Source: Rhodococcus sp. IEGM 1409 (lineage in GTDB: Bacteria; Actinomycetota; Actinomycetes; Mycobacteriales; Mycobacteriaceae). From it: DNA of 64,000 bases. The stretch lies in assembly GCF_030056735.1 (NCBI RefSeq), contig NZ_JASHKN010000001.1, positions 124,001 to 188,000 on the forward strand. Reading direction: 5' to 3'. Of this stretch, positions 18,708-28,623 are shown one piece after another; positions within the stretch are counted from its first letter, which is position 1; each line of letters begins with the position of its first letter. The translations under genes were made by a program, and so were the position numbers. Under the pieces are notes generated by a model. That model made no database searches, was not told the origin of the DNA, and saw only the letters and a program-made list of their open reading frames with translations.

Positions 18708-19487
18708 TCAAGCAAGAGTTGCGTGCCAAACAAGAGCCGCAGCCAGCGCGCCCGCCCCGTTCAACGACCAATGCAGAGCAATCGGCGCAATGAGGCTGCC
18801 ACTGCGATGACGGAGCCAGGTGAATACGAGACCGGCTGCAGCGGTGGCGAGAACAGCTCCGAGGATTCCGGCGACCTGACCGACGACTCCGGTACCGAGA
18901 AAGCCGGAAAGCCCCTCGTTGCCGCTGGTCAAACCCATCGACGACGCGATGTGCCACAGTCCGAACATCAGTGAACCGGCCGCTGCGACGCCCCGGAATC
19001 CACTGACCCGGTTCAGCGTGCCGTGCAGGACGCCGCGGAAAGCCAACTCTTCGGGTATGACGGTCTGGAGCGGAATGACGATCATCGACGCGATGATGGC
19101 GCCGGAAATTGTGGCGTAGCGATCCGCCATGAAGAAGGGGCGCGTAAGCGGAAGCAGCGCACCGACGGCGACAACCGTCAGGACCAAACCGACGGCGGCG
19201 AGGGCGTACTTCGAACCCTTCCGCAGGTCACGGGGAGACAGCCCGAGCTCCGCCCACCCCATCCCCCGGCGTTTGGTGAGCGCCAGCAGAACGAGAGCAG
19301 AGATAGGTACCGTGGCGATACTTGCCCAGGCGGTGGTGAAGTGCGCGATCAGATTCGTTCCGACCAGCACCACGATCACAACAGCGATATCCACGTATGC
19401 GTGCATCCGCGGAAAACGGGGAGCGGTCGCTGCGATCTCCACTGGACCGATCTCCACGGGGCCGTCGCTCGTTAGCTGAAAGTTCAC
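18708..19487 (-). CDS. CPBP family intramembrane metalloprotease
   Basis: 259 residues from GTG 19487. Multiple membrane helices with the CAAX-protease/bacteriocin-processing signatures: PEELAFRG (Glu-Glu-x3-Arg), FGLWHI and a late LHWSLNGAG. Members are related to eukaryotic Rce1; in bacteria they act in peptide maturation, bacteriocin self-immunity or membrane quality control. A longer in-frame reading would pass through the terminator of the upstream gene, so the later start is preferred. Confidence 0.78.
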   Translation of the reverse strand: MNFQLTSDGPVEIGPVEIAATAPRFPRMHAYVDIAVVIVVLVGTNLIAHFTTAWASIATVPISALVLLALTKRRGMGWAELGLSPRDLRKGSKYALAAVGLVLTVVAVGALLPLTRPFFMADRYATISGAIIASMIVIPLQTVIPEELAFRGVLHGTLNRVSGFRGVAAAGSLMFGLWHIASSMGLTSGNEGLSGFLGTGVVGQVAGILGAVLATAAAGLVFTWLRHRSGSLIAPIALHWSLNGAGALAAALVWHATLA

Positions 19488-19514
19488 TTTTTCCAGTGTA
19501 CCGACGTACGAGAA

Positions 19515-19556
19515 CTGCCCGCCACTTTTTGCGAACACGCTCACAGTGACGGGCAG
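19515..19556 (-). terminator. Stem-loop after the siderophore lipoprotein pseudogene
   Basis: Read on the minus strand: arms CTGCCCGTCACT and AGTGGCGGGCAG, one wobble pair, 18-base loop. The T-run is weak. It separates the pseudogene from the CPBP gene. Confidence 0.6.
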
Positions 19557-19574
19557 GCCCTGAAATGGCACTGA

Positions 19575-20479
19575 TCAGGCCCCGAGCGTGCTCGCGAACT
19601 TCGGAACCGCGTTGTCGATTGCGTAGGTCAGCCCCGGTACGGAGCCACTCGAGAAAGCATTGACGAGTGAAACGTCATCGAGAATCAACAAGTGTCCATG
19701 TTGGGCCGACGGAATTGCACGCAATAGCGGATCGTTCGCAAACGCACTGCTGTCGAGGAAGATCGGGAACAGCACGGTGAGATCGGCGTCGAACAGGTTG
19801 AGGTTCTCGTTGGCGACCGGAACGTAGAAATTGCCGGTTGCTTTTTCGGTGATCGCGGCCGGAATCGTGAAGCCGAGACGGGTCATGAAGTCTGCGCGCG
19901 CGTCACCGGGTACGTAGGCGGCGTAACCGTCGGAACTGTAGGCACCGATTGCCACGGTCTTGCCCGCGAAGTTCGAATTGGTGGCAATCGCGGCGTCGAA
20001 CTTGGCGTCGAGGCCGTCGAGTAGCGCCTTGCCTTCCGCTTCCTTACCGAGTGCCTTGGCGACGAGTTCAGTCTGCTGCTCGACCGTCGTCCCGTAGGCC
20101 GTGGAGAGACCTGGAGGCGGCCCGACCGTCGGCGCGATGGCGCTGAGCTTGTCGTACGTCGCCTGCGTGTTGTCGCTCCGCGTCCACAAAATGAGGTCCG
20201 GCTCGAGTGCGATGACGTCCTCGACGCTCAGATCCATCGTTCCGAGGATCTTCGGGTCGGTGGTGAACTCGTCCGCAACCCACGGTCCGACGCCCTTGCC
20301 GCCGAACGCCATCCAGTCCGCGACGCCCACTGGTTGAGTGCCCACATCGTCGAAATGGTTGCGCCCGCCTCCGCCGGTGCGTCAGCACTGTCGCTACTGC
20401 AACCGGCAAGCCCGGCGACGGCAAGCGAGGCTGCCAGCGCCGTGACTGCAATCTTCATTCGAGAGACTTTGATCCGCAT
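19575..20479 (-). pseudogene. Siderophore-binding lipoprotein, frameshifted and internally deleted
   Basis: The first 30 or so codons give a clean lipoprotein signal (MKIAVTALAASLAVAGLAGC, then SSDSADAPAEAG). The frame then changes near 20345, and a different frame continues with GTQPVGVADWMAFGG through DVIALEPDLILW and a full FecB/FhuD-like periplasmic-binding fold to the stop. The usual 40-50 residues between lipobox and the PVGV strand are missing. Start ATG 20479 follows GGAGGAG. Intact relatives deliver ferric siderophores to an ABC importer; no importer genes are adjacent. A sequencing error alone would not explain the missing segment. Confidence 0.75.
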
Positions 20480-20513
20480 GGTTACCAGCACTCCTCCAAC
20501 GCTCCAGCGAGAA

Positions 20514-20532
20514 TTAGGGAAGGCTAGCGTCA
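20514..20532. promoter_or_regulatory. IdeR/DtxR-type iron box
   Basis: TTAGGGAAGGCTAGCGTCA matches 14 of 19 positions of the actinobacterial IdeR consensus as I remember it (TTAGGTTAGGCTAACCTAA). It lies 35 bases upstream of the siderophore lipoprotein pseudogene start, where iron repression would be expected. Confidence 0.6.
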
Positions 20533-20568
20533 GCTAAAGAAGACTGTCGCCCGTCTGTCACGTCATGT

Positions 20569-21048
20569 TCAGGATGCGTCTGCGGCCTTTTCGAGTTCCG
20601 CGATGTCAATTTTCTTCATCTTCATCATCGCGTCCGTGGCGCGTTGCGCCTTGGCTCGATCTGGATCCTGCATCAGTTCGAGGAGACGATTCGGGACTAC
20701 CTGCCAGGACAGTCCGAACTTGTCCTTGGCCCATCCACACGGGCCTTCTTCCCCGCCATCGGTCAGCCGGGACCAGTAGTGATCGACCTCCGCCTGATCG
20801 ACGCACGGAATCTCGAAAGACACGGCCTCCGAGAACGTGAACATCGGTCCGCCGTTCAATCCGGTGAATCGCTGACCGCCGAGCTCGAAGCTGACGGTCA
20901 TCACCGATCCCGCCGGCATTCCGGAGGGCGATCCCTCGACGTACCTTTCGATTCCGAGTATCTGCCCGGAACCGAACACCGAGATGTAGAAGTTCGCTGC
21001 TTCTTCTGCTTGATTGTCGAACCACAAACAGGGGGTGATGGAAGGCAT
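20569..21048 (-). CDS. VOC family protein, PhnB-like
   Basis: 159 residues beginning MPSITPCLWFDNQAEEAANFY, the PhnB/3-demethylubiquinone-methyltransferase-like branch of the VOC superfamily. Beta-alpha-beta modules continue with GSVMTVSFELGGQRFTGLNGG and KDKFGLSWQVVP. Relatives are often annotated as methyltransferases, but the function of this branch is unknown. It lies alone between the mycolyltransferase locus and the siderophore pseudogene. Confidence 0.85.
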   Translation of the reverse strand: MPSITPCLWFDNQAEEAANFYISVFGSGQILGIERYVEGSPSGMPAGSVMTVSFELGGQRFTGLNGGPMFTFSEAVSFEIPCVDQAEVDHYWSRLTDGGEEGPCGWAKDKFGLSWQVVPNRLLELMQDPDRAKAQRATDAMMKMKKIDIAELEKAADAS

Positions 21049-21133
21049 GTTCTGTCCTTGTCGGAGAGGTTACGAATCAGGTGTACACGGTTATAGACCC
21101 GACCGGAAACGAAAACTCATCGCAAGGAACTGC

Positions 21134-22120
21134 TCAAGCGGACAACGCAGATTCGAGCATCGACCATGACCGAACGAGTTCGTCGCGCCAATACGGCCAA
21201 CCGTGCGTCCCCACCGCTTGAGCGCTGCGGGTGACATCGACTCCTCGCTCGCGCAGCACCTGCGTGATCTGGTCGGTGCACAGGTTCGATCCCAGTTCCA
21301 TAACCCCGCCCACGACCAGTACACGACCCAGGGCAGGAGTATCGAGGGTTTCGTGGGGGCCTGGTAGTCCCGACCCCGAGGCGAGATACACCTTGGTGCC
21401 GCGCAGCTTGTCGGCATTGGCGAAGATGTCGTGCTCTTGCCAAGCCTCACTGCCGGCCGGACCCCACATCTGCTCCGAACGGGCATTTCCGTTGACGACC
21501 ACAAGATCGGTCAACGCCTTGCCGAATCCTCCGACGGTTGTGTAGCAGCCGCTGTAGCCGGCGACCGCGTCGTACAACCCGGCTGAGCGTTGGGCCAGGA
21601 TCAGCGCGGCTTCTGCACCCATCGAGATCCCGCCGATTGCGTTGTGCCCGTTGGTCGCGAACCTCTCGTCGATCAGCGAGGGAAGCTCTTTTGTCAGGAA
21701 CGTCTCCCACTTCAGACGACCGAATTTCGGGTGATCTTCCTGCCAATCGGTGTACATGGTGCCGGTTCCACCGATGGGGAGTACGACGTTCACATTCTTG
21801 TCGGCGAAGAACGGCACGATATCGCCGTTGGTCGGGGCCAACCAGTTGTTCTCCTCGATCTGCCCGGAATTGCCATCCAGGAGATACAGCGTCCCGCGCG
21901 GTTCCGAGCGGTCGGCCGGAAGTAGCACTTTCACCGCCATGGTGCGCCCCATGGCGGGACTCAGAACGTCGAGAAGAACCAAGCGCGAGGACAGTTCGGA
22001 GACGCTCGTTATCTTCGGGGCCTCGTCGGCGAGTGCGGTCGACGGCAGCGCAAGAAGTGAACTCAGGGCGAGCGCGCCGACGAGAACGACGCTTCGAAGG
22101 CTCACTCGACGGGAACTCAC
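21134..22120 (-). CDS. Mycolyltransferase, antigen 85 family
   Basis: 328 residues. A Sec signal ends ALA|DE at residue 31. The alpha/beta-hydrolase fold has LYLLDGNSG near 78, the nucleophile elbow GISMGAEA (Ser166) and the terminal THGW with His306, matching the Ag85 triad layout. These secreted enzymes transfer mycolic acids to trehalose, arabinogalactan and, in corynebacteria, to small proteins. The GTG start overlaps the stop of the upstream mycolyltransferase pseudogene as GTGA, a relic of translational coupling. Downstream is the VOC gene. Confidence 0.88.
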   Translation of the reverse strand: MSSRRVSLRSVVLVGALALSSLLALPSTALADEAPKITSVSELSSRLVLLDVLSPAMGRTMAVKVLLPADRSEPRGTLYLLDGNSGQIEENNWLAPTNGDIVPFFADKNVNVVLPIGGTGTMYTDWQEDHPKFGRLKWETFLTKELPSLIDERFATNGHNAIGGISMGAEAALILAQRSAGLYDAVAGYSGCYTTVGGFGKALTDLVVVNGNARSEQMWGPAGSEAWQEHDIFANADKLRGTKVYLASGSGLPGPHETLDTPALGRVLVVGGVMELGSNLCTDQITQVLRERGVDVTRSAQAVGTHGWPYWRDELVRSWSMLESALSA

Positions 22121-22569
22121 ACGCCGAGCGACGCGGCGATCATCGGCCACGAATCGTGTAAGTCGTCTTCCCAGTATCCCCATGAATGCGTTCCTGCCGG
22201 CTTGAAGTTGTAGCGAATGTCGTTCATACCCAATGCGTTCGTCTTTTCCGCAAGCTGGGTGGTGCAGTAGTGAGTTGCTGCCTCGATTCCGCCACCGAGA
22301 ACAAACTGCACCGGATTTCGCGAGGCTTGGGTCCGGCCGCTCCATTGAGTAGGTAGAGCGTCGGAGCGGGTGTCGAGGTATCAGCCGGCCGCAAGACCTG
22401 CAACGGTATGTCGCGCCCCACCGACGGTGAGTACACCGAGGTGTCGACCAGCCTGCTGTCCACTGATTGAGCGTGACCCGGTGCGCTGAGAAAGTTGGAA
22501 CCCACATACCGCCGTGGTCAGAGCCACGAAGACGCGGAAAACCGTTCGTAAGGAACGAGTCTCGATCAT
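22117..22569 (-). pseudogene. Second mycolyltransferase, deleted and frameshifted
   Basis: Three pieces in different frames reconstruct an Ag85-type gene. A signal peptide starts at ATG 22569 (MIETRSLRTVFRVFVALTTA). After a frame change come VDSRLVDTSVYSPSVGRDIPL and TLYLLNGAAG. After a second change near 22330 comes the normal C-terminus (GGGIEAATHYC, then GTHSWGYWEDDLHDSWPM). About 150-200 residues including the nucleophile serine are missing. Its stop is overlapped by the GTG of the intact downstream paralogue, so expression of that gene may have been affected by the damage. Confidence 0.8.
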
Positions 22570-22665
22570 CCGGGTCACTCTCTTCGGCAGCGGTACCGTT
22601 CGAACGGTACCGCCTGAGACAGGCAAAACCGACGTGATCGGAAAAACGCGACCCGGTCGACACGG

Positions 22666-22696
22666 AAAGGCTCACGCACCGAGTGCGTGAGCCTTT
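22666..22696 (-). terminator. Perfect 13-bp stem terminator after the peptide pair
   Basis: AAAGGCTCACGCA and TGCGTGAGCCTTT around a 5-base loop, lying 16 bases after the stop of the 33-aa peptide gene. On the minus strand it ends in TTT. Confidence 0.88.
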
Positions 22697-22711
22697 CTCG
22701 TCAGACGACGC

Positions 22712-22813
22712 TTACTTGGGCGTAACCGTGCCGCCGCTGAGCGTGGTCAGTGCGTCGACGAGACGCTGGCCGAGGTTGTTGACGCTTCCGAATGCTTCAC
22801 CGAGAGATCCCAT
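22712..22813 (-). CDS. 33-aa peptide, second gene of tandem pair
   Basis: ATG at 22813 follows GGAGGAAACTC, an excellent ribosome site. The peptide starts MGSLGEAFGSVNNLG and ends LSGGTVTPK. It is near-neutral, Gly/Ser/Leu-rich, has no signal sequence and can form an amphipathic helix. It follows the 41-aa peptide gene by 71 bases and is closed by a strong terminator. Both peptides of the pair begin MGS. Layout (two tiny unprocessed peptides in tandem) is that of porH-porA in Corynebacterium; sequence relation is not shown. Confidence 0.65.
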   Translation of the reverse strand: MGSLGEAFGSVNNLGQRLVDALTTLSGGTVTPK

Positions 22814-22884
22814 GAGTTTCCTCCTGCAGTTAGTAGAAGTTGAAGTAACTACGTCCGAAGCGGACGCTGCAAAGTTGCGCTGGA

Positions 22885-23010
22885 TTAAGGAGTCGGGTCC
22901 TTGGAGATGCCCTCTACCGAACCCATGAAAGTCTTGAGCAGACCGTCAGCACTGAACAGTGATCCCAGGCCCTGAACAACAGCGCCGAGAATACCTTCCA
23001 TTGAACCCAT
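22885..23010 (-). CDS. 41-aa peptide, first gene of tandem pair, GSVEG motif
   Basis: ATG at 23010 follows AAGGAGATTCAC. The peptide starts MGSMEGILGAVVQGLGSLF and ends GSVEGISKDPTP. It is mildly acidic, amphipathic and lacks a signal peptide. The tail GSVEG-I/L-S is nearly identical to that of the separate 36-aa peptide at 15405. An AT-rich promoter region lies directly upstream. With the 33-aa gene it forms a two-gene unit just upstream of the mycolyltransferase locus, on the same strand. Confidence 0.65.
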   Translation of the reverse strand: MGSMEGILGAVVQGLGSLFSADGLLKTFMGSVEGISKDPTP

Positions 23011-23282
23011 GTGAATCTCCTTGAGAAGTCAGAGGTCAGCCGTCAAAAAGCACCCGACAGTGCTGTGACAGCTGCGTCACATCTGTAATGTATCCGTGAC
23101 GTGGGTAACAGTAATCATACGAACGACCAGTTGGCAAAGAATTCCGACAATGGGGTCATTATTTCGACTAATAAGGTCTGCTACTGAAAAAATTCCGGCA
23201 AATCGGTCGGATTTTACTGATTCTGTTGCCGCGATCATTAACCGACACACAACCTGCGGTTACTCACCAGTAAACTGAAATC
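23011..23282. promoter_or_regulatory. AT-rich divergent promoter region
   Basis: Drives the peptide pair leftwards and the winged-helix gene rightwards. It contains the inverted repeat TGTGAC-N6-GTCACA at 23064-23081, about 55 bases before the first peptide start, a possible activator or repressor site. TAAACT at 23271-23276 ends six bases before the ATG at 23283, the spacing of a minus-10 box for a leaderless transcript. Composition is far more AT-rich than the surroundings. Confidence 0.55.
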
Positions 23283-24404
23283 ATGTCTAGCGCAACCTCA
23301 CTCACGCAGGTAGCTAATTTCCGGTGGCACCGCCATCAACTCGACACCCCTCTTGCCGGTGATGCCGATCACCACGATTGCGACATTCTCGATCTCGGGA
23401 TTCAGAACACCGGACCGGACGGCGCCGCCTGGGCACTACAGATCCGCGGCGTACGCGTCGACGCCACTGACCACGCTCTTGCCTGGACGTTGCGCGGAGC
23501 TCCCCACTACTACCGTCGTCGCGACCTGCCTGCCGTCGCTGTCGCCACGTCGCCGTTCAGTGAAGTCGATGCAGCCAAACGTATTTACGACGCGAACCGG
23601 CCGCTGAAGGCCGCCGGCATCCCGACGCTGACTGCCCTGCAAACAGTTGCTACCGCGATGCGGGACATCGTCTCGAAACCAACCGTCAAGGGCGAGATGT
23701 CCGCGCAATTGACCACGCGGGTCACCGAACCGTATTTGAGATTCTGCCGACCGTGTAACGCCACCCATCTGTACGAGATGCCGTTCCGGCTCGCGGCGCT
23801 TCAGGCGGGCCTCGAGCTGCAGCCGGACACATCTCCCCCAGTGCTCGAACGCATTCCGGGTTGGCGTCGACGCCCGTACACAGCCTCAGGTTCTGACGCC
23901 GATCCCCGCTTCGACGTGATTCGCGGGTATCTGCGCTTCTACGGCCCCGCCACTCCTGCTCACGTCGCGTCGTTTCTCGATGCTCCGGTCAAGGATGTCA
24001 GAGCCCACTGGCCCACCGATGCCGAGGAGATCGAGGTGAACGGCGAGAAGCGGTGGATTCTCGAACAGGACCGCGAAGACTTGCTCGGCTCCCCCACCGA
24101 TTCGAGTACGCGCCTGCTCGGGCCTTTCGATCCGTATGTACAGCTCAAGGATCGGCAGACCTTGGTTCCCGACCCGGCCGCACAGAAGACGGTATGGCCG
24201 ACCCTCGGGCGACCGGGCACGGTGGTGGTCGGCGGCACGATCACCGGACTGTGGCGACCGCGGGCGTCCGGAAAGAATCTGAAGGTCGCGATCACCCCGT
24301 GGGGAACGTGGTCCCGATCGGCCCGCGCAGCAGTCGCCGAGCAGGCCGAAATACTTGCCGAATTTCGTGGCGCCGAGCTCTCCGAACTGGTCGAAGTATC
24401 TTGA
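23283..24404 (+). CDS. Winged-helix AlkZ-like (HTH_42) protein
   Basis: 373 residues of the HTH_42 family, which includes the DNA glycosylases AlkZ and YcaQ that release bulky or crosslinked alkylated bases. The segment aligned with the catalytic Q-x-Q or Q-x-D motif reads WALQIRGVR, so the second catalytic position is Arg here. The neighbouring WTLRGAPHYY and later GPATPAHVASFLD winged-helix parts are well conserved. Many family members have no demonstrated glycosylase activity. No ribosome site precedes the ATG; the minus-10-like TAAACT six bases upstream suggests leaderless translation. Confidence 0.8.
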   Translation: MSSATSLTQVANFRWHRHQLDTPLAGDADHHDCDILDLGIQNTGPDGAAWALQIRGVRVDATDHALAWTLRGAPHYYRRRDLPAVAVATSPFSEVDAAKRIYDANRPLKAAGIPTLTALQTVATAMRDIVSKPTVKGEMSAQLTTRVTEPYLRFCRPCNATHLYEMPFRLAALQAGLELQPDTSPPVLERIPGWRRRPYTASGSDADPRFDVIRGYLRFYGPATPAHVASFLDAPVKDVRAHWPTDAEEIEVNGEKRWILEQDREDLLGSPTDSSTRLLGPFDPYVQLKDRQTLVPDPAAQKTVWPTLGRPGTVVVGGTITGLWRPRASGKNLKVAITPWGTWSRSARAAVAEQAEILAEFRGAELSELVEVS

Positions 24405-24518
24405 TCGAGCCAGTGCGGCACGGATAATTCCAGCTCACACCCGCCCCGATTCGGAGAAGGAAACCCCCAACGATAACCTGAATGCGACCTTCGCACGCAC
24501 CCTTGTTCAGGAGAGATG

Positions 24519-26216
<1,698 letters not shown>

Positions 26217-26229
26217 ACACGTCAACAGC

Positions 26230-26266
26230 AAAGAGCCCCGGCGCGTTTCGATCGCCGGGGCTCTTT
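26230..26266. terminator. Bidirectional terminator, fum / membrane gene
   Basis: AAAGAGCCCCGGCG and CGCCGGGGCTCTTT around a 9-base loop, with a T-run on the plus strand and A-rich flank on the other side; it serves both convergent genes. Confidence 0.92.
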
Positions 26267-26275
26267 TGTGTTTTG

Positions 26276-26626
26276 TCAGGTCCAGAGCGCAGCCACGAAC
26301 ACGGTCACGATCGACAACCCTCCGACGACGTGCACCAGATTCGGATTGGGTTGCCCCTTCTTCTGCTTCGCCCGGGTGATCTCGGCGAGGGCCACGATGA
26401 CCAGCGAAAGCACCAGCTTCACAGCGATTTTCGCGTGAATGTAGTTCTTGTCCAGCGCGCCCTCGCCCAGACCGACGAGGATCAGGCCGGACACGAATTG
26501 CATCCTGGCACCCCACACCATGACCTCGGTGATCGAGGGAGCCTTGAGGACGGTGAAGTAGCTACCGACCAGGGCAGCCATACCGAGTAGGTGAATCACT
26601 ACAAAGATGTTGTATAGAACAGACAT
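26276..26626 (-). CDS. Conserved four-helix membrane protein
   Basis: 116 residues starting MSVLYNIFVVIHLLGMAALVG, with four membrane helices and an invariant-looking His in the first helix and another in HAKIAVKLVL. The arrangement resembles small actinobacterial membrane proteins distantly like CopD/cytochrome-b561-type bundles, but no ligand-binding set can be assigned. It is convergent to the class I fumarase. Confidence 0.65.
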   Translation of the reverse strand: MSVLYNIFVVIHLLGMAALVGSYFTVLKAPSITEVMVWGARMQFVSGLILVGLGEGALDKNYIHAKIAVKLVLSLVIVALAEITRAKQKKGQPNPNLVHVVGGLSIVTVFVAALWT

Positions 26627-26678
26627 ACAAGCACTTTAACTTGTACCTTGTTCTGGCCGAACGGAACTACGACTTCTC

Positions 26679-27242
26679 TCAGAGAATTCCGGCTTCGGAT
26701 GCGGCGGAACGATATTTCGCTGCCAATGTGTCCACCGTCTCGTGTGCGTTGAGGCCACTGGGATTGGGCACGATCCAGAGTTTTGCCCCCTCGAAATCGC
26801 GGTCCTGGCGCCCGGCCTTCGCCTTCTTGTCACCGAAAGCTGTTCGATAGGCGGTGATCCCGGCGAAGGCAACGACTACTGGTTTGGTTGCGCGCACGAT
26901 GTTTCGGACCCGAATTCCGCCAGTTGCGAGTTCCTCCGAGGTCAATTCATCTGCGCGCGCAGTTGCCCGCACCGCCAAATTGGTGATGCCCACTCCCCGA
27001 CCGATCAGATGTTGTGTGTCAGCGTCCGACATACCCGAGGAGGGATCGATCGCACGCTCGATGATGCCTGCCCGCAGCAGTGCCGGATAAAACCGATTGC
27101 CCGGCCTGGCGAAATGCGCGCCGGTCGCCGCCGTCCACAGCCCCGGATTGATACCGACGAACAACAGCCGACAATCCGGCCCGATCAGATCCTCGATCTC
27201 GGCGTCTCGGAACGATTCCAGTTCGGCACGCGTGAATCCCAT
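26679..27242 (-). CDS. mug: G/U mismatch-specific uracil-DNA glycosylase
   Basis: 187 residues. Family motifs are LLFVGINPG (residues 27-35, with the catalytic Asn of the Mug type) and VPNPSGLNAH near residue 160. The enzyme removes uracil or ethenocytosine opposite G in double-stranded DNA. It is a little longer than E. coli Mug (168). The start at 27242 gives the normal N-terminus. The next gene on the strand ends 20 bases upstream. Confidence 0.9.
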   Translation of the reverse strand: MGFTRAELESFRDAEIEDLIGPDCRLLFVGINPGLWTAATGAHFARPGNRFYPALLRAGIIERAIDPSSGMSDADTQHLIGRGVGITNLAVRATARADELTSEELATGGIRVRNIVRATKPVVVAFAGITAYRTAFGDKKAKAGRQDRDFEGAKLWIVPNPSGLNAHETVDTLAAKYRSAASEAGIL

Positions 27243-27262
27243 GCTCCCAGTAGATCAGGCCG

Positions 27263-28600
27263 TCACGACAGCGCTTCGCGCACCTCGTCGATCGCGTCGT
27301 GCATCATCTGCTCGTACACATCGATGTCCGGAATCGAGGCCGGACTGCTCGTGATGCTGATCGTCACCGTGTCCCCGATCCCGTGTACGCCGTGGGTCAA
27401 CGACATGACCGGCGACAAACTCGGGAAGCCCGCTGTGAACCGAACGACGCCGCCTCCGAGCACCAGATCCGCATCACCACGCGCGACACTCGACACGACG
27501 GTGTTGCCGGTGACCTCGTCGGGCACGACCGTGAAATCGTATTGCTGCACGCCCCAACGGACGAGCGGTCCGGGAACCGCGTTGAGCGCGAGATCCGAAG
27601 CTGCGCTGGACGGATGGGACGCACGTGCACGACGCTCGTCCATCGACTCCTTGATCCGTCGGGCTCGCTCCCGGAGGCCGTCGATATCCGGGAACAGTCC
27701 GACACCCGCATTGCGGAAGTGGTTGCGCGCCGTGGGTGTACCGGCCTTGGCGATAGTCACCTCGGCTCCCAATTCGGGCGGTACCGAACCGTCTCGTTCG
27801 GTGAGATAGTTCGCCATCGCCACCGAGATCGCGGTCATCGCACCGACTGTGACGGACACGTCGTCGCCGCGGAAATCTGCACTGTCCCGCACGACCATGC
27901 GCACCAGCCGATGAGGTCCGGGAGGGATGTTGGAGCGCACCTTGGGACGGCTCGCCGCTTGCGGCGCAACAACTCCCGACTCGGTATCCGCCTGCAGTTG
28001 CAACTGCGCTTTGTGCCCCGCTCGGCCGTCGCGGAACAGTGAGACAAGCTGACCTGGCAGGCGCAGAGCCGCGCGGCCCAGTATTTCTGCTGATCCGCTG
28101 TGTCGCCCGTCCATCTTCTGTGGTGTGGGCGGTTGCGGCGAGAACAGCAGGCGAGCGATCGCCGATGCCCGCTTGCCGTCCGCCAGAGAATGAGCGACCT
28201 GCAGAACTGCGATCAGCGCCCGGCCGCTACAGCGCGGCACGCCGCTGACATCCTGAAACAGGTGCAGCGTCCACGGCGACTGACGCGGGTCGACGTGATG
28301 CTCGAGTAGTTTCTCGATTCCCTGAATGCACGAGATCCACGAGTCATCGGGCAGCTCATGCACTCTCACCAACAAGGTATCGACCGGCATGGGCTCCCAG
28401 ACCGGATAGTCGAGGTGCCACGGTGATTCACGAATCCGAACATTGAGATCAGGAATGAGCGACGCTCTTTCCACCACCGAGCGTCGTAGCTCGTCGATCG
28501 ACTGACTCTGCCCGTCGAAGCAGTAGAGCAGTAGCTGATCGTTGGGGATCTTCTCCGAAATCCAGAAGGTTTGGGCGTCGGTAGGCGTCATCCGTAACAC
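27263..28600 (-). CDS. WS/DGAT-type acyltransferase (condensation fold)
   Basis: 445 residues from GTG 28600 (ATG 28591 also possible). The catalytic HxxxDG is AHSLADG near residue 140, and the NAVPGP segment near 355 matches the conserved NVPGP of wax ester synthase/diacylglycerol acyltransferases. Such enzymes make storage triacylglycerol or wax esters in Rhodococcus, but the family is large and other acyl acceptors are possible. The preceding SRPBCC gene ends 23 bases before it, suggesting an operon. Confidence 0.78.
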   Translation of the reverse strand: MLRMTPTDAQTFWISEKIPNDQLLLYCFDGQSQSIDELRRSVVERASLIPDLNVRIRESPWHLDYPVWEPMPVDTLLVRVHELPDDSWISCIQGIEKLLEHHVDPRQSPWTLHLFQDVSGVPRCSGRALIAVLQVAHSLADGKRASAIARLLFSPQPPTPQKMDGRHSGSAEILGRAALRLPGQLVSLFRDGRAGHKAQLQLQADTESGVVAPQAASRPKVRSNIPPGPHRLVRMVVRDSADFRGDDVSVTVGAMTAISVAMANYLTERDGSVPPELGAEVTIAKAGTPTARNHFRNAGVGLFPDIDGLRERARRIKESMDERRARASHPSSAASDLALNAVPGPLVRWGVQQYDFTVVPDEVTGNTVVSSVARGDADLVLGGGVVRFTAGFPSLSPVMSLTHGVHGIGDTVTISITSSPASIPDIDVYEQMMHDAIDEVREALS

Positions 28601-28623
28601 CGGGAGACGGTACCACCGGCTCG

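Noticed and set aside
23064-23081. Crp/GlxR site at TGTGA-N8-TCACA
   Set aside because: The half sites fit, but spacing is 8 instead of the usual 6 bases, so I kept it only as an unnamed inverted repeat.
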